Positions 1-7,786 of a stretch of 64,000 nucleotides of DNA are shown in pieces. Numbering within the stretch: the stretch's first letter is position 1; each line of letters starts with the position of its first letter. The notes under the pieces are model-generated. The model was not told the DNA's origin, did not search any database, and saw only the letters and a program-made list of their open reading frames with translations. Source of the stretch: JBDHWG01 sp046328525 (GTDB lineage Bacteria; Chloroflexota; Anaerolineae; Epilineales; JAHCIE01); contig JAXLWK010000008.1 of assembly GCA_046328525.1 (NCBI GenBank), forward strand, positions 254,858 to 318,857, in the 5' to 3' direction. Both the position numbers and the translations under genes were made by a program.

Positions 1-33
1 GCCGTAGGCGGTTACAGTCGTTGTGTTTTCCAT
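1..33 (-). CDS. 5' end of a gene leaving the window on the left
   Basis: An ATG on the minus strand at 33-31 opens a frame that stays open to the window edge, giving MENTTTVTAYG. An AGGAG ribosome binding site lies 9 bases upstream (complement of 43-47), which is why I call a real start. Eleven codons are too few to name a family. Confidence 0.45.
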   Translation of the reverse strand, partial: MENTTTVTAYG

Positions 34-63
34 GTTGCAAATCTCCTGAAAAGAGCCTGGGCC

Positions 64-243
64 GTCATGCTGAGCGAAGCAAAGTATCTGGACCGCATTC
101 AACCCCAGTCCGCCCCCTCGCTTCACTGCTCAGGACACACACTACTGTCATTGCGAGGAGCGCGTCAGCGCGACGAAGCAATCTCCCGGCAGGTGAAAGA
201 TCCGCCCTCCAAGCGATAGACCGTCTGTCGCAAGGGCGGGAAA
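64..243. repeat. Direct repeat, copy 1 (243-base period)
   Basis: This stretch recurs 243 bases further on with only a few changes. Both copies contain TCATGCTGAGC, the segment AACCCCAGTCCGCCCCCTCG, and CATTGCGAGGAGCGCGTCAG followed by CGAAGCAATCTCCCGG. No convincing gene lies between 34 and 580, where open frames are short and overlap on both strands. The sequence resembles short interspersed elements seen between genes in many environmental bacteria. Confidence 0.8.
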
Positions 244-306
244 TTGCTTCCCCTTCGCGGCGCTCAGGGCTTCGGCGCGCTGCTCAGAAACTTCACGCCC
301 TGCTGT

Positions 307-510
307 CATGCTGAGCCGAAGGCGAAGCATCTGGGCCACCTTCAACCCCAGTCCGCCCCCTCGCTTCGCTGCTCAGAACACACACTACTGTCATTGCGAG
401 GAGCGCGTCAGCGCGACGAAGCAATCTCCCGGCAGGTGAAAGATCCGCCCTCCAAGCGATAGACCGTCTGTCGCAAGGGCGGGGGATTGCTTCGCTGACG
501 CTCGCAATGA
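307..510. repeat. Direct repeat, copy 2, with nested inverted repeat
   Basis: This is the second copy of the 243-base-period repeat. Its right half forms a nested inverted repeat: TCATTGCGAG (391-400) and GAAGCAATCTCCC (418-430) are mirrored by GGGGGATTGCTTC (481-493) and CTCGCAATGA (501-510). The result is a MITE-like or REP-like unit of about 120 bases. In copy 1 the right arm has decayed. No open frame within it looks coding. Confidence 0.75.
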
Positions 511-580
511 CAGCCAGGCGGTGTTCTGCTGTTGGCGCATCTCGTCACATGCCATGGCGTTCTGGGGGTGACAGCGATTG

Positions 581-1147
581 TCAGGCGTCTGGTGGTGGAG
601 ACCCGTCCATGGGGAACTCCCATCGCATCAGGTAGGATTTGCCGCCGACGCGGTTCGTGATCTTGCGGACGACAACGAACCCGGCGCGCTCGTAGAGCCG
701 GAGGGCCGGGTTGCCGTCGCGCACGCTCAGGTAAATGCGCCCATAGACGCCCCGCGCCTCGTCCAGCAGCCGCGCCAGCATGGCGCTGCCCACGCCCCGC
801 CCAATCCGGTCCGGGAGGACGGCAATCGCCATCTCCGGGTTCTCGCCGTCGGCGACCGGCAGGACGCGCACCCAGGCCGCGCCGATGGGCGTCCCGTCGC
901 CATCCTCGGCAATCACGCCCAGGTCGTCGGGCCGCCCCCAGCCCTCGACGAAGCGCGCCAGGTAGGGGTGGGTTTTGGCGTCGTCGGGGAGTGCGACGGC
1001 GTCCTTGTCCATGTGGCTGGCGTAGTAGAGCATCCGCCACAGGAAAGGCTCGTCCGCCGCCGTCGCGCGCCGCAAAGCCAGGTGCGGCTCCAACGTCACA
1101 TCGCCTATCACATCAAACTCCATATGCCGAAGAGGATTGGAACGCAA
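581..1147 (-). CDS. GNAT family N-acetyltransferase
   Basis: A 188-residue protein of the GNAT fold, which transfers an acetyl group from acetyl-CoA to an amine; the substrate cannot be read from sequence. Strand 4 (MAIAVLPD) leads into the acetyl-CoA loop RIGRGVGSAML, and the C-terminal GNPALRLYERAGF is the usual GNAT motif B. The length fits a single-domain enzyme. A second in-frame ATG at 1123 (MEFDV) is equally possible because neither start has a clear ribosome binding site. It stands alone, with repeat-rich gaps on both sides. Confidence 0.85.
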   Translation of the reverse strand: MRSNPLRHMEFDVIGDVTLEPHLALRRATAADEPFLWRMLYYASHMDKDAVALPDDAKTHPYLARFVEGWGRPDDLGVIAEDGDGTPIGAAWVRVLPVADGENPEMAIAVLPDRIGRGVGSAMLARLLDEARGVYGRIYLSVRDGNPALRLYERAGFVVVRKITNRVGGKSYLMRWEFPMDGSPPPDA

Positions 1148-1169
1148 AGGCGCAGAGACGCAAAGGGAG
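1139..1169. repeat. Dispersed AACGCAAAGGCGCAGAGACG repeat
   Basis: The sequence AACGCAAAGGCGCAGAGACG followed by CAAAGG recurs inverted at 41952-41980 and, degenerate, at 41802-41838. It sits upstream of the GNAT gene. The following stretch (about 1215-1300) contains further repeat-like TCTCCCTCTGGGAGAGA sequence and no gene. Confidence 0.65.
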
Positions 1170-1321
1170 ATAAGCGTATGAAGGCTCGAAGAGACTGACC
1201 ACGGAACACACGGAAAGCGTTAAGAAGAGGTCCCTGTTTCCCTCTAGCGTCTCCGAGAGGGGTGGACGGTCTGGCCCTCTCCCTCTGGGAGAGAGATGGG
1301 GTGAGGGTCTTGAAAGGCCTT

Positions 1322-1489
1322 CTAGGGTTCAAGACCCTCATCCAGACCAGCCCAGATTTCGTCGCCTGACATCCCGCCAGTCTCTCGGATACTCCGGCGC
1401 GATTTCTCGAGCATGGCTTGAAAACGGGGCAACTCAGCGAGCAGCTTGCTGTCGTCGTCCTCTGCGGCGGGAACGGGTTCAATATCCAT
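1322..1489 (-). CDS. Small acidic protein, antitoxin-like
   Basis: A 55-residue frame (MDIEPVP to GLDEGLEP). The ATG at 1489 is preceded by GGGAGG seven bases upstream, so I prefer it to the TTG at 1504. The C-terminal part (MLEKSRRSIRETGGMSGDEI) resembles small antitoxins whose C-terminus covers a RelE/ParE-type toxin, but no toxin gene is adjacent. Function is unproven; an orphan antitoxin remnant or an unknown small protein are both possible. Confidence 0.5.
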   Translation of the reverse strand: MDIEPVPAAEDDDSKLLAELPRFQAMLEKSRRSIRETGGMSGDEIWAGLDEGLEP

Positions 1490-1588
1490 GTCTCGACCTC
1501 CCAATGCCGGCTCACAAGTATGCCAGCCTTCAATCGGGCTGTCGCCCGAGCGCCAGGCTTCAGCCCGCCGCCTTCCTAGCCCCCCGTT

Positions 1589-2782
1589 CTAGCCTGCCTG
1601 GATTTCGGTGATGGCTTCGGCCAGGCGGTCTATGTCCTCCTCGGTGTTGTAGAAGCCGGTCGAGGCGCGGTTCAGGACGGGGTCGGGCGTGTGGCGGATG
1701 GAGATGCCGCGCTGCCCAAGTTTCTCGGTCAGGTCGGCCGGCTCGATGCCGTCCACCGTGAAGTGGATGAGACCGGCGAGGCCGTCGTAGCTCGGCATGT
1801 ACATCTGAACGCCGGGCAGGGCGGCCAGGGTGTCGTAGCAGTAGCGGCCTAGCTCGCCGATGCGCCGGTACACCCAGTCCCAGCCCAGGTCGCAGTCAAT
1901 CCACGACATCCCCGTGGCGAACGCCTTGACCGCCGGCGTCGAGTGGCTGATGGCCTGGTAGCGTAGGGCGCCAGGGCGGGGCGTGAACTCGACGCCCTCC
2001 TTCGCCTGGCGCGGCGTGACGGCGCCGTAGCCAACGTAGGTCTGGAGAATCTGATCCATGCGGTCCTCGCGCACGAACACCGCGCCCGTGCCGTCCGGCC
2101 CGCACAGCCACTTCTGCCCGGACAGCCCGTACACATCCACGCCCATGTCGTACACCTTCGATGGCACCTGCCCCGCGCCCTGCGCCGCGTCGCAGATGAC
2201 CAGCGCCCCGGCGGCGTGGGCCATGTCGGAGATTTCGCGCATCGGCAGCACCAGGCCGCTGGCCCAGGAGACGTGGGAGAGCATGACCGCCTTCGTGCGC
2301 GGCGTCAGCGCCTTCTCCAGCTCGGCCAGCGTGTCCACGCCGCGCAGCCCGATGTCGGTGAAGCGCACGGTGACGCCGAAGCGCTCGCGGATGACGGCGA
2401 TGGGGTTGAGGCCGCCCTCGTGCTCGCTGCCGGCGGTGACGATCTCGTCGCCCGGCTGCCAGTTGATGCCGAACAGCCCGATGTTCATGCCCTCGGTCGT
2501 GTTGTGGGTGAGGACGACTTCCTCCGCCTTGCAGCCCAGGATGCCGGCGACGCAGACGACGGCCTCCTGAAACACCTCGGCCATGCGCATGTACGACGCC
2601 ATGCCCACGCGCCCCTCGACCAGCTCCGTCTGGGCCTGCTGGAGCATCGCCATGTGGCCGCAACTCGGCAGCGGGCCGTTGGAGCCGGTGTTGAGGAACA
2701 CCCACTTCTGCACCGCGGGCATCTCGCGGCGAATGGCGGCTACTTTCTCGTGATCTTTGGATGTTGGCAGAACAGTTCGCAT
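1589..2782 (-). CDS. Class V PLP-dependent aminotransferase (isopenicillin-N-epimerase/cysteine-desulfurase fold)
   Basis: A 397-residue fold-type I PLP enzyme. The Schiff-base lysine is K224 in SGQKWLCGPDG, and D198 (ICDAAQGAG) would hold the PLP pyridine nitrogen. The THNTTEGMN segment near residue 95 binds the cofactor phosphate. It lacks the C-terminal active-site loop cysteine of true desulfurases, so it is more like the isopenicillin-N epimerase or kynureninase-like branch; the substrate is unknown. It is the last gene of a three-gene minus-strand operon, three bases after the nitrilase, which suggests a shared amino-acid catabolic route. Confidence 0.85.
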   Translation of the reverse strand: MRTVLPTSKDHEKVAAIRREMPAVQKWVFLNTGSNGPLPSCGHMAMLQQAQTELVEGRVGMASYMRMAEVFQEAVVCVAGILGCKAEEVVLTHNTTEGMNIGLFGINWQPGDEIVTAGSEHEGGLNPIAVIRERFGVTVRFTDIGLRGVDTLAELEKALTPRTKAVMLSHVSWASGLVLPMREISDMAHAAGALVICDAAQGAGQVPSKVYDMGVDVYGLSGQKWLCGPDGTGAVFVREDRMDQILQTYVGYGAVTPRQAKEGVEFTPRPGALRYQAISHSTPAVKAFATGMSWIDCDLGWDWVYRRIGELGRYCYDTLAALPGVQMYMPSYDGLAGLIHFTVDGIEPADLTEKLGQRGISIRHTPDPVLNRASTGFYNTEEDIDRLAEAITEIQAG

Positions 2783-2785
2783 GAT

Positions 2786-3721
2786 TTATCTCTCGTCCTC
2801 GAAGTTGACCGACCGCGCCGGCCGGGTGTTCACCGTCAGTTGGAAGATGTCCGGGCGGGCGTAGTGGCCCACCACGTCCAGGTCGAACTTGCCGCGCGCA
2901 ATCGCGCCCATGTCCAGCTCCGCCGTCAGGATCGCCGCCTCGTCGAAGCACGGCCCGGCCAGCACCTCGCCCAGCGGGCTGATGATGCAGCTCCCGCCAC
3001 GGATCAATACTGTGGCCGGGTCGTTGCCCTGGAGCGGCCCGTAGTCGGCGGGGTAGTCGCTGCGCCGGGCGACCTGGCACGCCGACAGGACGAAGCAGCG
3101 CCCTTCCAGGGCGATGGTGCGCATCGTCGGCAGCCATGTCTCGCGGTCGTCCACTGTCGGCGCGCAGTAGAGACCGATGCCCTGGGCGTACATGGCGGCG
3201 CGCAGCAAGGGCATGTAGTTCTCCCAGCAGATGACCGCGCCGAGCCGTCCCATCGGCGTATCCAGGACGGGCAGCGTCGAGCCGTCGCCGAAGCCCCAGA
3301 TGAGCCGCTCCATCGCCGTGGGCATGACCTTGCGGTGCTTCGCGGCGAGAGCGCCGTCCGGCGCGAAGAACAGGACCGTGCAGTACAGCGTGCCGCCGTC
3401 GCGCTCGATGACGCCCATGACCAGCCACACCCCGTGCTGCCGCGCCGCGTCGCCGAGGCGAATGGTCGCCGGGCCTGGCACATCCACGGCGCTCTCGTAG
3501 TAGCGGCGGAACCACTCACGCCCCTGCGGCAGGCGCATCCCAACGCGCGCCCCAAAGTCTATGCCCTTCGGGTAGCCCGCCACGAACGCCTCTGGGAAGA
3601 CGACGAGATGCGCTCCCTGCTGCGCGGCCTGGGCGACCAGGGCGACGGCCTTGTCCAGCGAGGCGTCGAGATCGAAGGCGGCCGGCGCGTCCTGAACGAC
3701 GGCGACTCGCACGCTGTTCAT
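2786..3721 (-). CDS. Carbon-nitrogen hydrolase (nitrilase family)
   Basis: A 311-residue cytosolic enzyme of the nitrilase superfamily. The catalytic triad is visible as E44 (VVFPEAF), K131 (KHRKVMPT) and C165 (VICWENYMPL). The CWENY context and the WGFGDGSTL segment are typical of the nitrilase branch, which hydrolyses nitriles to acids, rather than of amidases; the natural substrate cannot be told. Its ATG overlaps the stop of the upstream kinase/lyase gene (ATGA), implying translational coupling, and it is followed by the class V PLP enzyme. Confidence 0.88.
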   Translation of the reverse strand: MNSVRVAVVQDAPAAFDLDASLDKAVALVAQAAQQGAHLVVFPEAFVAGYPKGIDFGARVGMRLPQGREWFRRYYESAVDVPGPATIRLGDAARQHGVWLVMGVIERDGGTLYCTVLFFAPDGALAAKHRKVMPTAMERLIWGFGDGSTLPVLDTPMGRLGAVICWENYMPLLRAAMYAQGIGLYCAPTVDDRETWLPTMRTIALEGRCFVLSACQVARRSDYPADYGPLQGNDPATVLIRGGSCIISPLGEVLAGPCFDEAAILTAELDMGAIARGKFDLDVVGHYARPDIFQLTVNTRPARSVNFEDER

Positions 3722-6700
3722 AGCGCCCCCCTCACAAAATCCTCGGCCAGTATCCGGTCCAACTCGGCGACGAGGCGGTCGGCGTCATGCTCGTCGAACA
3801 CGAGGGGCGGCTTGATCTTGAGCACGTTGTGGTACGGGCCGTCGGTGCTGAGCAGGATGCCGCGCTCCCGCAGCCGATTGGCGACATACGCGGCCTCGGC
3901 GCCAGCCGGCTCCAGCGTCTCGCGGTCGCGCACCAACTCCACGCCGACGAACATGCCGTGGCCGCGCACGTCGCCGACGACCGCGTGCCTGTCCATCAGC
4001 GGCCGCAGCTCGGCCAGCAGGTGTTGGCCGACGCGCAGCGCTTGCGCTTGCAGCCCCTCAGCCTCGATGACGTCCAGCACTGCCAGGCCGATGGCGCACG
4101 AGACCGGGTTGCCGCCGAAGGTGTTGAAGTACTCCATGCCGTTGGCGAACGCCTGAGCAATCGCCGGCGTCGTGATCACCGCGCCCATGGGGTGGCCGTT
4201 GCCGATGGGCTTGCCGAGGGTCACGATGTCCGGCACGACACCCTGGGTCTCGAACATCCAGAAGCTGTCGCCGGCGCGCCCGAAGCCGACCTGAACCTCG
4301 TCGGCGATGCACAGGCCGCCGGCGGCGCGGACGTGGCGGTAGGCCGCCGCCAGGTAGCCGTCGGGCAGGATGATCTGGCCGCCGGTGCCCATCGCCGACT
4401 CGGCGATGAACGCCGCGACGCCGCCGTTCTGCCCCATCTCCGCCGCGATCTCGCCGACGTGGGCGGCGTACTTCGCGCCCGCCTGGGGGTCGTCGCGGCG
4501 GTAGCGGCCGCGGTAGGCGTCGGGGATGGGCGCGGCGCGGACATGGGGCGGCGCGCCCCGGCCGCCCGGCCCGGCGTGCTTGTACGGGCTGACGTCAATC
4601 AGGCCGGTGGTGTTGCCGTGGTAGCCGACCTCGACCACGATGGTGTCGTCGTGGCCGGTGACGGTGCGGGCGATGCGCAGCGCCAGCTCGTTGGCCTCAC
4701 TGCCGGAGGTCACGAAGTAGCACACCCGCAGCGGGTCGGGCAGGGTCGCCGTCAGGCGCTCGATGTAGCGCGCCAGGTTGGCGTGCAGGTAGCGCGTGTT
4801 CGTGTTGAGGACGGCCATCTGCCGCTGCCCCGCCCGCACCACCTTCGGGTGGCTGTGGCCGACGTGGGGCACGTTGTTGACGGCGTCCAGGTATTTGCGG
4901 CCGTCGGCGTCGTAGAGGTACTGCATCCAGCCGCGCACGATGTGCAGCGGCCGGTCGTAGGAGGTGCTGAGGGACGGGCCGAGCGCCTGGGCGCGGATCG
5001 CCGTGATCTGCGCCGCGTCCATCGCCGACGGCGGGAACCGACTCTCCGGGATGCCCAGGATGAGGTTGGGGTCGGGGCAGACGCTCATCCAGACGGCTTG
5101 CTGGCTCACCCGCGCCACGCCCGGGAACTCGCCCCGCCGCTCCAGCAGGTCGGTGAGGATCTGGAGGTGCAGGTGGGGCGGCCAGCCGCCGTTGACCTCG
5201 GCCGCGCCGATAGCGCCAATTTGGTCGCCACGCCGAACGGGCATCCCCTCGGCCAGACCTGTCAGGGACTCGCGGGTCAGGTGGCCGTAGAGCGTATAGA
5301 AGCGGGGCGCGTCCGGCGGGTCGTGCTGAAGAATGACCACCGGTCCGTAGCCACACGCCACGGCGTCGTCGGTGAAGCTGTGCACGACGCCGTCTAGGGG
5401 CGCGTAGACCGGCTCGCCGACGGGCATGAACACGTCTACGCCGATGTGCATTGTGCGCCACTCGGGGCCGTCGTTGCCCTGGGCGTAGAACGCATCGCCC
5501 GTGTAGACGCCGCGCACCTCGCCGTAGCGCCCGATGCTGGCCGCTGCCCCCGACAGGCGAATGTCCTCGAAGATGCGCGCCGTCAGCAGCTCGGTGTCGG
5601 CCCACTCGATGGGGTTCGCGAGGTCCAGGCTGCCGACGCCCAGGTCGGTGAAGGTAATCGGCGCGGTGCGCAGGTCCGCCGCGACGACGCGCCCGATGTC
5701 TGCCGCGTGCGCCGCGAGCCAGGCGACGACGGCGGCGCTCGTCGGCGACGGCGGCAGGCCGCAGGCGTCGCGGAAGGTGAAGTGGGCGAAGGTCGGCGAG
5801 ACGGCGGCCAGCCGCTCCAGGAGCGCCCATGCCGGGGCCTCGTTGATCATCATGTGGCCGTTGGCCGGGTCCACGGCGCGACAGTAGGCGGAGTTGACGA
5901 CGCTCACGCACAGCCGGGCCACGATCAGCGGGTAGAGCGCCGCCAGCTCAGCCTCGGTCAGCGGGCACGCGGCGTGGTAGCCGGCGACGACGTGGGCGGC
6001 GGCGGCCAGCGGGTCGGGCTTGTCCAGCATGGCGTAGGCCGCCGCGATGGCGATCTCGCCGACGGTCTGGCTGTACGTCATGTCGCCGAAGTCGAACACG
6101 CCGGCCACCCTGAGGTCGCGCGCGTCGCCGCCGACAAGGACGTTGTAGTCGTTGCCGTCGTTGTAGATGACGCTGGCGCGCAGATCGGGCAGGCGCGTCG
6201 CGGCCTCGGCCTCGTACAGCGCCATGAACCTCTCGACGAGGGCGCGTCGGGGCGGGTCGGCCAGGTACGCGAGATGCTCCCACGCCCAGCCCGCGCCAGC
6301 CAGGTCCCACTTCAAGTCGCGGCGCATCGCCGGATGGCTGAAGCTCTGCAACGCGGCGTCCATCTTGCCCAGCACGCGCCCCAGGTCGCGCAGGAGCGCC
6401 GGCGGGTGCGGGTTGACGTGCACCAGGAGACGGCCGGGGAGGTACGTCAGGAGGCGGGCGTAGTGTTCCTCATCGTCGTCCAGCGGCACAATCGCGCGGC
6501 CTGCCTGGTCGCGCAGGACGCGCGGCACGGGCAGCGTCGGCGCGTGGGCGGCCAGGTGGTCGAGGGCCTGCACCTGGAAGTCCAGGCAATCCCAGGACTC
6601 CGAAGGGTCGGAAATCTTGAGAATGGTCTCGCGTCCGTCGTCGGCGCGCAGGCGGAAGTTCTGCCCCATCTCGCCGGGCAGCGCCGTCGCCGTCGCCCGC

Positions 6701-6786
6701 AGGCCGTACTGCTCCCATGCGAGCCGCGCCGCGTCCGCCTCGGACAACGCGGCGCGCCGCTCCACGCTGGTGTTCAAATCGGTCAT
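3718..6786 (-). CDS. Three-domain fusion: APH-type kinase, M23 domain, class III PLP aminotransferase/phospho-lyase
   Basis: A 1022-residue fusion. Residues about 1-330 form an aminoglycoside-phosphotransferase-like kinase (VIYNDGNDYNVL near 212, DFGDM near 231). Residues about 440-570 form an M23/LytM domain with its zinc ligands kept (HIGVD near 447, HLHLQI near 539). Residues about 610-1020 form a class III PLP enzyme with its lysine in TLGKPIGNGHP near 857. In animals separate homologues of the first and last domains are hydroxylysine kinase and the ethanolamine-phosphate or phosphohydroxylysine phospho-lyases, so phosphorylation followed by phosphate elimination is the likely chemistry. 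The role of the M23 part is unknown; no signal peptide is visible. I chose ATG 6786 (MTDLNTSV) because sequence upstream is promoter and repeat. Confidence 0.88.
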   Translation of the reverse strand: MTDLNTSVERRAALSEADAARLAWEQYGLRATATALPGEMGQNFRLRADDGRETILKISDPSESWDCLDFQVQALDHLAAHAPTLPVPRVLRDQAGRAIVPLDDDEEHYARLLTYLPGRLLVHVNPHPPALLRDLGRVLGKMDAALQSFSHPAMRRDLKWDLAGAGWAWEHLAYLADPPRRALVERFMALYEAEAATRLPDLRASVIYNDGNDYNVLVGGDARDLRVAGVFDFGDMTYSQTVGEIAIAAAYAMLDKPDPLAAAAHVVAGYHAACPLTEAELAALYPLIVARLCVSVVNSAYCRAVDPANGHMMINEAPAWALLERLAAVSPTFAHFTFRDACGLPPSPTSAAVVAWLAAHAADIGRVVAADLRTAPITFTDLGVGSLDLANPIEWADTELLTARIFEDIRLSGAAASIGRYGEVRGVYTGDAFYAQGNDGPEWRTMHIGVDVFMPVGEPVYAPLDGVVHSFTDDAVACGYGPVVILQHDPPDAPRFYTLYGHLTRESLTGLAEGMPVRRGDQIGAIGAAEVNGGWPPHLHLQILTDLLERRGEFPGVARVSQQAVWMSVCPDPNLILGIPESRFPPSAMDAAQITAIRAQALGPSLSTSYDRPLHIVRGWMQYLYDADGRKYLDAVNNVPHVGHSHPKVVRAGQRQMAVLNTNTRYLHANLARYIERLTATLPDPLRVCYFVTSGSEANELALRIARTVTGHDDTIVVEVGYHGNTTGLIDVSPYKHAGPGGRGAPPHVRAAPIPDAYRGRYRRDDPQAGAKYAAHVGEIAAEMGQNGGVAAFIAESAMGTGGQIILPDGYLAAAYRHVRAAGGLCIADEVQVGFGRAGDSFWMFETQGVVPDIVTLGKPIGNGHPMGAVITTPAIAQAFANGMEYFNTFGGNPVSCAIGLAVLDVIEAEGLQAQALRVGQHLLAELRPLMDRHAVVGDVRGHGMFVGVELVRDRETLEPAGAEAAYVANRLRERGILLSTDGPYHNVLKIKPPLVFDEHDADRLVAELDRILAEDFVRGAL

Positions 6787-6823
6787 GTCGTTCCCTGCGT
6801 CTTTCCTCTGCCGTGGAAGCGCA

Positions 6824-6829
6824 ATTATA
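6824..6829 (-). promoter_or_regulatory. Probable -10 box for the kinase/nitrilase operon
   Basis: TATAAT on the minus strand, 38 bases before the ATG at 6786. No good -35 hexamer is visible; the -35 position would fall in the neighbouring palindrome. Confidence 0.4.
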
Positions 6830-6841
6830 CCGCGATACGGA

Positions 6842-6869
6842 GTAGAGACGCCATATATGGCGTCTCTAC
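6842..6869. repeat. 28-base palindrome, GTAGAGACGC family
   Basis: A perfect palindrome with half-site GTAGAGACGCCATA. It belongs to a family also found at 13899-13928, 43302-43329 and 45602-45629. It contains the stop codon of the upstream GNAT gene (6866-6868) and lies between two minus-strand genes, so it could act as a weak terminator or an mRNA-end stabiliser. Confidence 0.8.
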
Positions 6870-7681
6870 GGGGCGCCGGCGATGTAGTTCGGGCGCAGGT
6901 AGGCCAGGGCGAAGCCGGTGCGCCGCATGTTGTGGTAGGATGGGTTCGGATGCTCCGCCGTATCCTCACCTGTCTCGGTGATGATCCAGCGGCAGCCCAT
7001 CTCGATCGCGTCCTCGATGCTGCGCGCCATCAGCGCCCCCTGCGCGCCCCGACGCCGGTAGGTGGGGAGCGTCGCCTCGATTCCTAGCCACCCGACGTCG
7101 TCCCGAATGTAGAGCGCGGCGGCGGCGGCGGGCGTCTCGTCATCGGACGCCAGGTAGTGCCGCCAGCCCGGCTCGCCGACGCTGGCGGCGAGCCAGCCGC
7201 CCAGGAACGGCGGCATGCCGAACCCCTCCAGCGCCACCGACGCCCATTCGTGCGCCCTGTCTCTCTCGACGACCTCTGCCGTCAGGCTGGTTGCCGCGTG
7301 GGGCGGCGGCGCCGTCCCGCGGTAGACCTTCGCCCAGTTGTCGCGCTGCGGAAGGCCGCGCCCTGCGAGCCAGTTGGGGAGGGCGGCAGGCTCAGCGGCC
7401 GGGCTGACCTGCACAGCCCACCTGGCGATGCCGGCCGCGCGGTAGGCCTCGACAATCTCGTCCGCCGCTGCCTCGGTCGCCGGCGCACGCAGCCCCAACC
7501 CGACGACGCGATTGAACAAGACGATGGGGATGGATGGCGCGAACAGGCACACCGCGCCGCCGATGCGCTCGACGCGCAGCCCAAGCTCCGGCGGCGCGAC
7601 GCGGAACATGTCGGCGTAGGCCGCAGCCTCTCCGAACTCCACCATCTCGGCCAACGCGGCCGCGCTCAGCTCGTGGGACAT
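6866..7681 (-). CDS. GNAT family N-acetyltransferase
   Basis: A 271-residue protein starting MSHELS; the ATG at 7681 has GGAGGAG seven bases upstream, better than the longer frame from 7741. The C-terminal half carries the GNAT core: GWLGIEATLPTYRRRGAQGA is strand 4 plus the acetyl-CoA loop, and MRRTGFALAY is the terminal motif. The N-terminal 120 residues look like a degenerate GNAT half, as in other two-lobed members. Substrate unknown. The stop codon lies inside a palindromic repeat. Confidence 0.85.
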   Translation of the reverse strand: MSHELSAAALAEMVEFGEAAAYADMFRVAPPELGLRVERIGGAVCLFAPSIPIVLFNRVVGLGLRAPATEAAADEIVEAYRAAGIARWAVQVSPAAEPAALPNWLAGRGLPQRDNWAKVYRGTAPPPHAATSLTAEVVERDRAHEWASVALEGFGMPPFLGGWLAASVGEPGWRHYLASDDETPAAAAALYIRDDVGWLGIEATLPTYRRRGAQGALMARSIEDAIEMGCRWIITETGEDTAEHPNPSYHNMRRTGFALAYLRPNYIAGAP

Positions 7682-7786
7682 AGGTTCTCCTCCGGGAAAA
7701 AGCCCGCTCGCAACGGATGAGTTTGCTCCGTATCCGTTCATCCGTGGGCATATGTGTGAACTTAAGGGTCGGCGGGCGACAACATT

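Noticed and set aside
1108..1533. A 141-codon minus-strand frame
   Set aside because: It spans repeat sequence and overlaps the better-supported 55-residue gene in another frame.
1589..2782. Cysteine desulfurase (iscS/sufS) for the class V enzyme
   Set aside because: No catalytic Cys loop and no Fe-S assembly genes nearby.
2216..6981. Long plus-strand frames opposite the PLP/nitrilase/kinase operon
   Set aside because: Low-complexity Arg/Ala/Val/Gly translations without motifs; the minus strand carries intact catalytic motifs throughout.
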